Assembly (NCBI RefSeq): GCF_018139145.2
Contig: NC_059471.1
Location: forward strand, 83,722,520-83,786,519
Reading direction: 5' to 3'
From: Gymnogyps californianus
Lineage: Eukaryota > Chordata > Aves > Accipitriformes > Cathartidae
DNA: 64,000 nucleotides
Below are positions 49,301-61,300 of this stretch, in pieces; positions within the stretch are counted from its first letter, which is position 1, and each line of letters opens with the position of its first letter. Below the pieces are notes generated by a model. The model saw only the letters and a program-made list of their open reading frames with translations. It was not told the DNA's origin and did no database searches. The position numbers and the translations under genes were made by a program.

Positions 49301-52300
49301 TTTCTTGAAATTGTTCTGCCAATGATAATTTGTAAATCATATTAATATAAAATAGGTTAACTTCATGAGAATTTGATATCTGGCAGTCTTAAGTACAGAA
49401 ATAATTTTTCTGAATCATTCATCCACTTTCAGGTCATTGGAAACCACTTAGTTTTTCAGACCTTTTAAAAAAAAAAAAATCCATTTTAAGTGTCATTCTT
49501 CCTTCTACTCTTTTTTCCTTCCACCTGATGAATTAGAGATTGTGTGTTGGTTTATGAAACAAGTTCTGTGAACAGAAAATAGGTTTCATGGCCCTCAGAG
49601 TTCTCATCCTGCTCCAAAGCTATGACTCAGTAAAGACAATCATATTGCAATTATTTTTCCTTGGTTGTCTCTAGGGCTGCATTTTAAGACCTGGCTGTAG
49701 AAGATCTTTTTTAAGAGTATATTAGAGCCCCAAAGAGTATGCTACAATCCAGTATCACTTTAACAGAACCTATTCTAGTGCAATCTAAATAGCAAAACAG
49801 CACAAGCATCTTGTACAACAGGTTTCACTTTTCACAAAGCTAGTAAATCAGTTTGCATAATCTTTATAATAGAATTTGCAGAAAGAGGGTGTTTTTCCTT
49901 TAAAGTTTTTGTAGACCATTTATGGTAGTGGAATAAACCCACTGTAGAGGAGTTATTTTCACTTGTTCTTTTCAGGTTTTTTTTCCTGAAGTGTTTTTGG
50001 AGTTACAGCAGTAACAATATGGAGAAAAGGAAGACTGTGCTTCATCAGTAGTAGGAGAGGCCATATTCCTTTGTATATAAACTGAAGGTAGAGTTCTGGT
50101 AGCCAGAACATATGAAACTTGTTTTGGGAACATGAAAAACAAGGTAACTTAGTCTTTTATTTGACTGAAAGTAGCAGCCTTTAAAAAGTGCTTTTGCACC
50201 GGACTCTTGAAGAAAAGATACCCTCTTTCTCCATGGAAAATTGCTTCTCAAACTCCCCAGTCTCATGTAAGAACTTTCTCATGTTAAAGAAAGCTGAAAT
50301 TGCTGAACTTCAGGAGTGGGCATTGAGGGAAGGGCTGATGATGTCTGAAGTGGCTTCAGTAAGGATTTGAATGAGGTGTAGCAGTGGTTCTGGGCCTAGC
50401 TCCCATGGTGTTGTCCTATTGTTGCAATAGAGGGGAAAGTTCTTTCCCTCCTCCTTAGAGCTGAAAATCTCCTGTCTGCTTTTTAGACCATATTACCTGA
50501 TAGCTAATTACATCTTTAAAGAAAGAACTTGTGGCTTTGCTAAATATCCTCCTGAGTGGCTGGTTGAGCACACAATCTTAGAGTTACCTTTTATCCTGCC
50601 TTGGTCCTGAAAGGTCTCATTGCCAGTTAGTGATTGTTGACCAAGTTGGCTTCATGTTGCCCGTATTCTAAGAGCATTAACAAGTTCCAGAATCATGGAG
50701 GCAGCTTATCCAAACCATTTGTCTGTGGTAGTAAGTTGCAGTGAGAGAAATAAACTAGAATAGGAGTAAACTTGCTTGACAAGGACTCCAGGGGTTTTGA
50801 CAACTTCAGAAAAACAGCTATATCTCTGCATATTGAACATATATCTCTGTATTTTGAACCAGCAGATGTTTTGTCTAACTACTGAGTCTCTTTGGTATTT
50901 AGCCACTTCATGGGTGTTTTGAACTTTTAACCTCAGAATTGTCATCATCTGGAAGCATTGTTAGTGAATAGTCAGACTCCAAAGTCATGCTCTGGATCTT
51001 CCTTCTAAAGATTTCTTCAGTGCATACAGTAAAGCAGGATTTTGCATCTCTCTGATAGCAAGGAGTTTTTCAGTGACCAGAAGACAGACAACTTACTGAC
51101 CTTTTCTCAGAATTTAATTTTTCTTGATGTGGTTAACCTTAGCTCCTCTTGAGGCAACTAGATAGAGTTCATTCACCAGTATTAGTGTTGTCAGGCCTGT
51201 ATTCTTAAGGCAGTATCTGACTTGCACAAATTAATTCCCTCCATTGTCCACTCAACTGTTTGGTGGTTTGGTTTTTTTTTGCCTCCTTCTAATTCTCTTT
51301 CTGTCGTCTTTGATTTCCATGCATTTAGGAACAGATCATCATATTTGCAACTAGCATAAAGCAGGTGAAGAGCACAGCATATCTGTTCGTCCTTTGTACT
51401 CAGTACAGTAGCCATAAGTAGATTCTCATCCTCTTTCTGCTGTGTTCCCTACTAGGATCCATGTTGGAAGAGCTAGGTCTTGCCAGATGTAAACAACTAG
51501 TGGAGCAGGTCATTTGGCTAGCTACTTTGGGGAGATACAGAGAATGTAAGTGCAGTGGAATCTAGGTATCCAAGAAGAATGTTAGAGACTAGTTTTGGAA
51601 TTAACAAAAAATCTATTTTGGAAATAGAATTAATAATTTTGAACTTGGAGTCAATGATTATTTTGCTTAATTAAGGGAACTGTTCTGTGTCTCCGTTGGA
51701 AGCCTTCAAGCTTCAATATCTCAGTCAAATTATCTTTAAGTATGTTTTGTTTTTACTCTGGCTCTGAGTCACTCAAAGGATGAATCTGAGGCTTTCCTTA
51801 GCATGAAAATCCTTCAATCAACTGTCAGCCAGCTGAGAACGGAGAAAAATTACTTGCTTGATTTTAGACAACTAGTGGACAAAGATGTCTCCAGAGTATC
51901 AAAAGCATTAAAACTAATTATGGAAAACAGAAACCTGGATTTTGCAGGACTTTGGAATATAAATTTAACATAAGTTCCATTCAAGTCCTTATCAGTGTCT
52001 GTTGGCTGTGGCTACTACCATACTGCTAATCAAGAGGGGCTACACACTGTGTACCTGGCTCTGAGTTGTTCTTGTCCACAGTGCACAGAGGTCCCTCTCT
52101 TTGTAGCAAGTTTGTCTTGGAGAACTTGTCAGAATTGCCCAAAACAGATCTAGGAGCAAGCTAATGATAGTCAGTCTGGAAAATTAGGGTTAGGTGCTCA
52201 CAAGCCACTTGCTAATTGTTTTCATTTAGTAATAAATGTATTCTAAGACATTGTTTTCCTGGATTCCCAATCTGTCATATCCCACATTCTACTGTTTCCA

Positions 52301-55300
52301 GCTGTTGATATTGATGGTGGAACAGTCCAATTCTTAAGGCATACATGTTTCTGACTGCCCAGGGAGATTCATTGCCTCTTCAATAACATTTTGTGCAAGA
52401 CTGATATACATACAGTGTACACATGGATGCAACACATGTACATACAGTAGGGTTTTAGTTTGTGTATTTGCCCAGTTTTCCTGTGTCAGAGATGGATTTA
52501 ACAAGGACGAATTGCCCAAGATACCCTCCACTGGTGCCAATATTGAACAATGTGTGCAACTAGAATGCTGTGCTCTTCACCTGGGTATCTGAATGGATAG
52601 CCCATAGCTTGTTTTCTTGGAAGTACCTTTTGTAGAGCAGCAGTCTGAAGTTAAGACATCACTAGGCATTTTGTGTGTGATTTCATGGCCACTGTGTACT
52701 TGTAATCTTAGAAAACATCACTACTGTGATTAAGATATCTCTACCACAATTGCCAAACATAGTGAAGTCTCTACATCTGCTGTAAAAGAAAGCCATTAGT
52801 CTATAGAATGGATGTATCAAGCATCAAATAAATCTGTCTTGTTTACCTGTCTGAGGTTTTCACCCTGTTAGTAGACAAACCCATGTCACTGAAACTTACG
52901 GACTGTGATTGGGAAGTGTGGGACTTTGAGTTGTCCCAGTGATGAGATTCTGTTCAGCTGCTGAAGCTACCCAGCTTTGTGGATTAATGCGGCCAAGTGA
53001 AATATGCAGCAAAGTTAACATCTCTTTATGAAGGTCGCTTTGTCATACGCCCTTCATCATATGCTGGAAGGGAGTGAAAAGCCTTTTTATCAGTTTGGCT
53101 AAGGGTAAGCAGGCTATTTCTGCCTTGTATTTGCAAATGGAGGATGTCAATATTCTGCAAGCCTACTGTTAACGTTTCTAACAGTCTGGAGTCTCTTCTT
53201 CTAATAGTGAATTAGTCTGTTACTGATAATTAAAGCTTGTTCTTTAGGCCCTTAATAGGATATTGCTTGAGCCAGTGGATACCCATTTCATTCACCTAAA
53301 GGTCTGTAACTGTTCCTTCAGCCTGAAGAATAGGAGAGATTTAGGCCTTGATGATAGATTAGCAGGAAGTGTGCTGTTTTGTTTGGGGTTTCTTTGAATG
53401 GACTCATATAAGGTTTTTCCTTCCCCTCCCCCCCCCCAACATCACATATTCTTTGATTTGAGAAAATGTACTTGCTTATGGAGAGCTCTATTGAAACACC
53501 TTTTTTTAACTCCCTGCTGGTAGCATAGTTTGGGAACTGTGGGCATGACTCAAGTCTGCCTCACAGGAGTCAAAGCTATGTTATTTTCCTCCTCCACTGG
53601 AAAAGCTGACAGACTAATTCAGTTTACTTGGGGTTTAAAACTGTTTGAAAATGCAGTAGGAACAGAGATCCCTGTTTAAACACTGTTTCTAACATTAGAT
53701 GTAATAAAACTATTTTGAGAATGTCAAGAGAATTTCTAATTAGCAAAAACTGTTTTTTACTGGTCTTCCAATAGAAAAGATATCCTTACCGTAGAAGCAT
53801 TGAGAACTTCAGTATGCTGCTTCTGCATTACTCGGATGTCTTGAATACAGTCTTTAGATTGATTTGGCATTCCAAAGACTGAGGTCTGAGTTGCAGGATA
53901 TGTTAAAGGTCCACACACTAGGTTAAACTTGAGGGATTGTTTGGGATTGTTTCGTGGTTTTGGGTTTTGTGTTTTCTTTTTTTATTTTAAAACTGTGGTT
54001 ATTATGAAACTAAAATACAAAGAACAAGAAGTTTTTCATCACTTTTGGAACATTCTTTAGAAATAGCTGTCATAGATTTTAAACCACGTTTCATAGAACT
54101 AAGAGCAAAACTTCAGCATTAAGACTGAATGATCCTCGATAGACCAGATTCTGCAATTCTTCTGTGACTATAAATAACAACAGTGGTTACAATTTAGTGG
54201 CTTCATTGGGTGACTGTATTTATTTGACTATTGATAAAATAAAAACTATTGGTAGTGTCAGCTTTCTTCACAGGGGTACAACTTAAAATGGATAAATGAA
54301 ACATAAGTCATGTGAAACAAAAGTTAATTGATAGTATTTCCATTAAAAAAATACTAGAGAAGGCACTTCTCATCCTCCTAAATAACTACTCCTCTAAAAA
54401 TCTCCTTATGTTTTAGGATTCTTTCAAGTACAGTTATCCTCCATTGGTTGATGATGATTTTCAAACTCCTTTATGTGAAAATGGGCCCATTACTAGTGAA
54501 GATGAGCATGAAAGTAAAGAAGAGATAGATGCAGACACCAAGGAGACTGGGGAGCTGAATGAAGAACAAAACCTTAATCAGAAAAAGGTATCTAACTCTG
54601 AAGGTTGAGGCAAGACTAGTTAAATGGTTACAAAGTGGGACAGGAGGCATATAATTTTTGTTTCTTGTCTGGCTTTTGCTTTGATTGGTTTTTCTTAACA
54701 CTTTTTTTTTCTGCCCTCCAGTTTGACAAAAGAACCCAGTAAAACTGAAAATTATACTTGCAGTTTCAACCTTGCTTCTTAGTCTGTTAAGACCAGTTTC
54801 ATGCTTCTGAATGAGTAAAATGTGTACCAAATATTTAGTGTATCTCTGGAATATAGTGAATTGTACAGTAAAATTTAAAAGGGTTTTGTGTTTTGTTTTC
54901 AAAGGTTATGTTTTTCTAGTTGGTTTATTTTTAATCTTGGGATATCTAGTGGTGTACATCTTAAAATACATCTAGTTTTGTCAGATGCTTAAGTCAGTAT
55001 GTACATGAGAAAATATTAACAGTTAAATATACTTTATCGGATGTTAATTTGTTTTCTTAAATTATTGATAAAATCTCAACATGTCAAAGTTTTCACTTAG
55101 TCTCAGGAGAAATTGTATCCCTAATCCATCAATCCTGTTTTACAATATAATCTTCCTGCAGTGGTGTTTATCCAGAAATATAAAGGCATTGTTTTACACA
55201 AGTACATATGAAGTGATATTTAGGAATATGCAAGGATAGTCAGTGGGGATATTGCTCTTGAAAACAGTAGGAAAAATCTGAAATTCACCACTTCAGTGCC

Positions 55301-58300
55301 ACAATAAATTTTGGAATATGAATTGCAAAACTTCTGTTTAATGGAGTAGAATATTTTAATATTACAATTTCAGTTTCATTTACTGTTTTAAGTTTTTGTC
55401 AGAATAATTTGGAACACACAGCTCAGTTTCAGTAGTCCAGTTGTTCTTTGCAACTTGGCTGGCTATTCAAAAAAAGATAATTTCACTGACCTTAAGGCCA
55501 AAAGGAAGCATTACGTAACCATGGTGACTTCCTGATGGTTAGACTCAGTAGCTTGTTTTGGTTGTAGCATATCTTCCAAGCTCCAATTCTCAGATTCACA
55601 TTCTCAAATGTGGAGAATACCTGTTCGGTGTGTGAGTTGGCTTTGGTGCTTAATAGCCTCAGCGTGTGTTTTGTTTTTAATTTGCTTGGCTGACTTCAGC
55701 TTTCTACTTAAGGGGTGTTTTTACTTTTTTCACTCTAGAAAATACCATAAACCAAATCTTTTTTTTTAATACAGTATAATCAAGCTGCTACTCAATCTTT
55801 TCAATGAACTAAGATTGACATTTATGCTCATCATGTATTAATTAATCTTAAGGCATGTTTAAGGCCTCACCTTTAACATACTTCTAAAATGTCAGACCAT
55901 ATCTCACTGTTGTTGGTACTGTTTCTGTAAAAAGTAGATTATTGTTTTGCTTCAACTCACTATTCTTCTGTTCACATATTTAAGAATAATACTTGTTATT
56001 TCTTCCACAGCAAGTACACCATTGTTGGCCACTTCAATGTTATATTCTTTTCCAAAATGTGTTTTTCAGAAATACTCCCTTATTGTCTCAGAATGGTTGG
56101 CATTTCTTATTTACAAGTTAATTATTTTTTACTTGACTGTGTCTAAATATATATTCAAATATTTTTTTTTTAATAAGGCCAGCTTCCAAACTAACAGATT
56201 TCAGGTGATCTGTGAGATACTGTCTTCATTATTTACTGCACTACCAGTCTTTTGTGACGACAAGAGTCTGCATATAAGAATGAATCTGATTTATTTTATA
56301 TATTTATGCCTCCTCTATCCCATAGAAGGGCCTATTTCTTTCCACAGAGTAGAGGGAGCCATTAGTGATAAACTTGGTTAGTAAGTGCCAGTCCTGTAGA
56401 TGCCTCCACCTTTAATGTGTGCTATAGTAATATTTTCTAAGGTAATTTTAGTTAGATTTATGTAGAATAAAGCCCAACACATAGCTAGTGCAGTGTATTT
56501 ACACACTAACCTTTTACTATAACTGTAATTATAAAAAGGAAAATCAAATTGCTGTGTGGTTTCTTTTTATAAAACATATTTTCTATGAAATTTTTTATTC
56601 CTTTCATTCCCATACTTCTAATTTACATAAACTGAATTATCTTCATGTCTTCTCTCTGTATTTTAAGTGGAATAAAAACAAGGCTAAGCGTACTGTTCAG
56701 CTAGCTGATCATGAGTCATGATGTCACTAATTCTTCCAGTGTTCTGTATTTCCTCCCCCTCCCCATTTTGCACTTAATTCCAGAGTTCTTTCATTTTTTT
56801 ACAATAAGGTGTCCAGGCCTGCTGACATGTATTATCTTAATGTGATAGAGGAAAACCCTCAGAACCTAAGATATCTGCAGTTTTGGATGTACAAATTCAA
56901 TCAGCGTTATTTAAGTTCTCCAATACTTCAGAGTTCCATCTAAAAGCAGTGAAGATATGTTTAGCAGCGCTGCAGTGCAATAAAGTGTGGAATTGTTACT
57001 GTGTGTTCTGTTCAGTGTTGCAGTGATTGTATTGGGGTGTCTGTTAAAGTTTTGTGGTGGAAGAATAACATCAGTGCTTTATAATCTTAAATATTTGAAT
57101 ACTATAACTTAACGTGTCTGGAGTTTTAAAAAATAACCAACTTGAGCATCAGGAAAATACATGGAAAAAAACAAAGCAGAAGTTTTGTTTCGTGCATGTT
57201 TAATACATTATGTAACTTCTATAACAAATCATTTTATTCAGTGGACTTCAAGCAGCTTCAGGGAATGAATACATACTGAGCTTGGTCTGTAATATATAAA
57301 TTGTTGAAATAAGCCTCCTCATATTCTTTGAAATACCTGCATGATTCTGTAACTTGTGTAACCCAAGTTTCTAGTTAATCATTATAACTATCATTTTTAC
57401 TCAGATTAATTCTATAGAACAAATTTCCAAATCAGAGGAAACTGACAAAACAGAGATCAAACCAAAAAATGCAAAGAAAGCATTAACCACTTTTAAAGGA
57501 CCTTTATTACATATCAGGTAATAATAATCTTCTTTAATTTTTTTTTTACAATGTGCCTTGGACACTTGAGTACTGAACTAGGTTTTCAAAATAACCTATT
57601 TTTTCAGACTATTAGAGGAAAACAAGTTGTAAACATCCTTTTAAGAATTATTTTTACAAAGCTGAAAGGATTTTTCGGTTTTACATGTTTTCAGTGAATC
57701 TTTTCGTGTCACCATTGGCATGCTTTTTGTACTAATTAGTAGGTGTAGATTTCATAGAATCATAGAAGTATTTTATGGTTTCATTTATATTGAAAAACTG
57801 CCTGTCACTGGATTTAGTTAAACCTGTGCTCATCTGTAATGAGAGCAGTGGATTGATATTGATTGCATTGGCTTAAGAAAAAACTGCATTTACAAAGACA
57901 GCTTTCACTGTTCAATCTTGCTCGAATTCTTTTAACTTAAGATGGTGTAAACGTCTACACTAGTAGTTTGCACCAATTAAACTTAATGAATGGGTCCAGT
58001 TTATTTTGTGTGGGAAGTATAAATGGCATATCTGCTCAGAAGATTTTGTCATCCAAGATGCTTACATCGTGCAGTTTATCTGCTTTTTATCATTAAACTA
58101 GGGGGGGGAAAAAATCAATTGGCCAATATCACTTTTTTTTCTCACTGCCTTTCAGGTTAAGATGCTTGTTTAGAAATTAATTTAGATGTTAACTTCTATT
58201 TTCACTTCCAGTTTGCTATTAGATGAATGAAGAAAATATCTAATTTATAGGTAATTCCTTAGCTAATTTTGTAAGTGCTGTACTGAATTAGTTTTGGAAT

Positions 58301-61300
58301 GAATTTGAATAATGACTTGCTCATTAGCATCAAAAAATATTTTGTATGTGTCAAATTTTCCTGGTTTTGAAATGAAAATTCTTTATAGTCCTTTGTTCAA
58401 AAACCTCCTCTGTATAGACTTAGTTTCTTGTATGGCAGGACAAAGGCATAGACTGCAGAATTGTGATTTTAAAAGAATGTTTAAAATCTTCTGTCCCTAT
58501 GACAAAAGAAGCTATGTTCTTCCATCCACTTTAAAAAAACCATAACCAAAAAAACCCACAACCCAAACCACAAAGCTAACAAAAAAACCACAAGCAAACA
58601 ACCGAAAAACCCCCAAACAAACAAAAACAACACCCAAAACCCCCACACAAACTGCACCTTTTTTCTCTTAAAATTTTTCAAGTTCTACCATTGGAATAGA
58701 AGTGTTGGAGTTCATGTAAATTACATGAATGAGTAAACTTAGTCAAGTATAGAGGTGCTAATACTTGTAGTCTTGCTATCATGGAAAATAAAATACTGGT
58801 GTCTCCATTGTCCTTGTTTGGTTTTTTTAAGTAAGCTCTTCAGAGTATGTGCAGTTGTTGCTCTCTATTAATACTCTAACTCTGTAGAAGCTAGAACGAG
58901 TTTTTATTTCCCTGGAATCTTTCTCAGGACACTGAACTGAAATGTGATAGTTGAACTGATAGTGTATAGTGCCATTTTTTATAACTAGCCACAGGCACCT
59001 ATCTCAGAGACTATAAGCTCTGCCAGTATAATTAGCTTGTGTCCTTGCTGATACCAGCATTGCCCTGTGAAGGAAGCAGCCTAGACCCTGACTGGGAAGC
59101 TGAGGCACAGCAGCTCTGGCACCATGCGCCAAGAACTGGCAGCCTTTCTGTGCCTCTCTGCTGCTGCAGGAGACTCAGTGAGGCCTCTTAGACCCCCTGC
59201 AAGGATATTCCTTACCTACCACTGCTTAGTACTTGTTGGCTTTGGTGTGTGACCAAAGCTGGGTACTTGTGCTCTTCTGTTTCTTGTATTTGTAGTCATA
59301 CTCACTAGTTGTCTGTCTCCCTGGTTTAGACCACTATTGCATTTGCCTTGCATACCTTACTACGAAAGACTGGTCATTGTTGACCTTCCTCCTCAATAAA
59401 TGAATTTATTTGGTAAGACAAAAAGCAGCTGTTTACTTGCACTGTCTGGCAGAAGACTAGCTCATGTTGTGGTGTACTTTGAGATGAGAATTTTTAGTAC
59501 AAGCTCAAATGGTTACCCCACACACATCAGAGGAAAGAAAGTAGTGTTTCTGTAAAAATTAAAAAGCTTGGGCGTTCACTTAAAATAAAACGCCCTGCCC
59601 TCCCAACAAGTACATGCCACCCACCCTCGACACTATGGAACTGGTTGATTTCACAGACAACAGGTGTACAGCAGTGGCCCCCAAGCCCCATTTCTTTTAT
59701 TTTCTTCCCTGCCCCCCCCCCCCCCCCCCCCCCCCAGCCCCAGTAGCCATGGTGGTGGAACAAGAAAGATCAGGCTCTCGTGGAATGTTCGTTTCCTTGA
59801 ACTCTTTTTGTGGCTTGTTTTGGTGCTAGTTAATGCCTTCCTGTCTCATTTATGGTTCATCTTGCAATTGCTGTAACACACAGCTGCAATAGTACAGTAT
59901 TAAGATGGTCAAAATACTTTGTAACTACAATCCTTTCTTTCCCTACTGTTGTTGGTTACTTAAGTTGAGAATTTGGGAACAAAAAAAAACTGAGAGGAGA
60001 AGGGGATACAGTTACCCTATTAATCTGTTTTAAACCCATCAGTTTCTTGCTTTCTGCCTCACACAGCATGTTTCCTTCTTCCTCACCAAAAAGAAAAAAA
60101 AAATGTCATGTGGACTGTCTAATGCATTGTAAAACATAGGCACCCGCACACACACAGAGTCACCATTGGACTCTGCTTCTAGCATAGGCGTTCAGGCTTG
60201 CCCTACAGCACCAAGGATTTTTCTTCTCTGCTCATACACTGGTTGGTTTTAAGTGAGAGAAGAAAGAAGGATTGGTACTGTAAAAGGAGGTCTTTTGAGG
60301 AGGAGATCAAACTAACATGAAATTGGCATTCTAAAAAGGGGAGAAGGGAAAAAAAAAAAGTAACACATCTTTTGAAAAAGGCTTTCTGTCAAAAGAACAT
60401 GCAGTTCTGTAGTACTGCGTAGTATGGCAGTTCTTTGTGTACTCCTAATGTGACATATTGCAAGAAAACAGTTTTTTCACTTGTTACTTGAGTTACCTCT
60501 CATCTTGTAGTATATGAGCATGCCCTACTTTTTGCATAGTAGTATTCATTTGAATGCTTATTCCAAAATGAGTTGTGTTAGTTTGATATGGTTTAAAAGA
60601 TTTCATGCATGGTCTCCTAATTGCACAAAAATATTAAAAACAAGCAATAACTTTATTTATGCATGTGTCACCAGAAGTATGTGAAGACTGACTCATAAGT
60701 ACAAGTGAATTTAGCTGTAGTGGTTGAAATGATTGTCACTCGCGGATATCTGCCTGCTCCTCTTAAGTGTGCACTATACCCGTTACAAGGATAGATGTAT
60801 GAGGTGGAAATTACTCCCTGTCTGTGACACCTTATACTCTTTAATATTAGCATAAATTAAAATTAATGATGTTTTCCCTTAATGTACCACTCTAAGATGC
60901 AGTGGCTGAAGTGACTGTATATATCTCTTGGCTATTCCTGCTGTTGCAGATGGTCACACTCTTCCAGATGGAAGAAGTCAAGGGCAGCAATCAGCTGAGG
61001 CAGCTAGGTCCACTTGTGGCCATGAGTCAACCCTGAGCTTCACTACAAAATTTCTGCATTTTGTTTTCACAGCGTTTTTGATGGAAAAACTGTTTATAGT
61101 GACTGTAGCTGCAGGGTTGAAAGTATTTTATTTTCCTGTAGGTGTGGTCAGGTTTTTCTATGATATGTTGTAAAGATAATTTGAAGAAACTAATTCTTTT
61201 TAAATTTCTTATTAGCCCAGCAGAAGAGCTGTATTTTGGATCCAAAGAAACTGGAGAGAAAAAATGTTTGATAGTTCTCACAAATGTCACTAAAAACATA

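Larger units (their letters stand above)
57518..61215 (+). other. MOSPD2 intron 10
   Basis: 3,698 bp, GT-AG. It contains a CR1-like terminal fragment (about 57,751-57,767), an A/C-rich tract (58,531-58,657), a GC-richer segment with a polyadenylation signal (about 59,030-59,410) and a 24-C run (59,712-59,735). Confidence 0.7.

Noticed and set aside
54471..54902. Minus-strand open frame of 143 codons over MOSPD2 exon 9
   Set aside because: Antisense shadow of a real exon extended by an AT-rich intron.
55947..56381. Plus-strand open frame of 144 codons resembling a membrane protein
   Set aside because: Hydrophobic content follows from T-rich codons; no splice signals or homology support it.
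59614..59876. Proline-run frames across the C24 homopolymer
   Set aside because: The proline run is only the C tract in translation; frames change with tract length.
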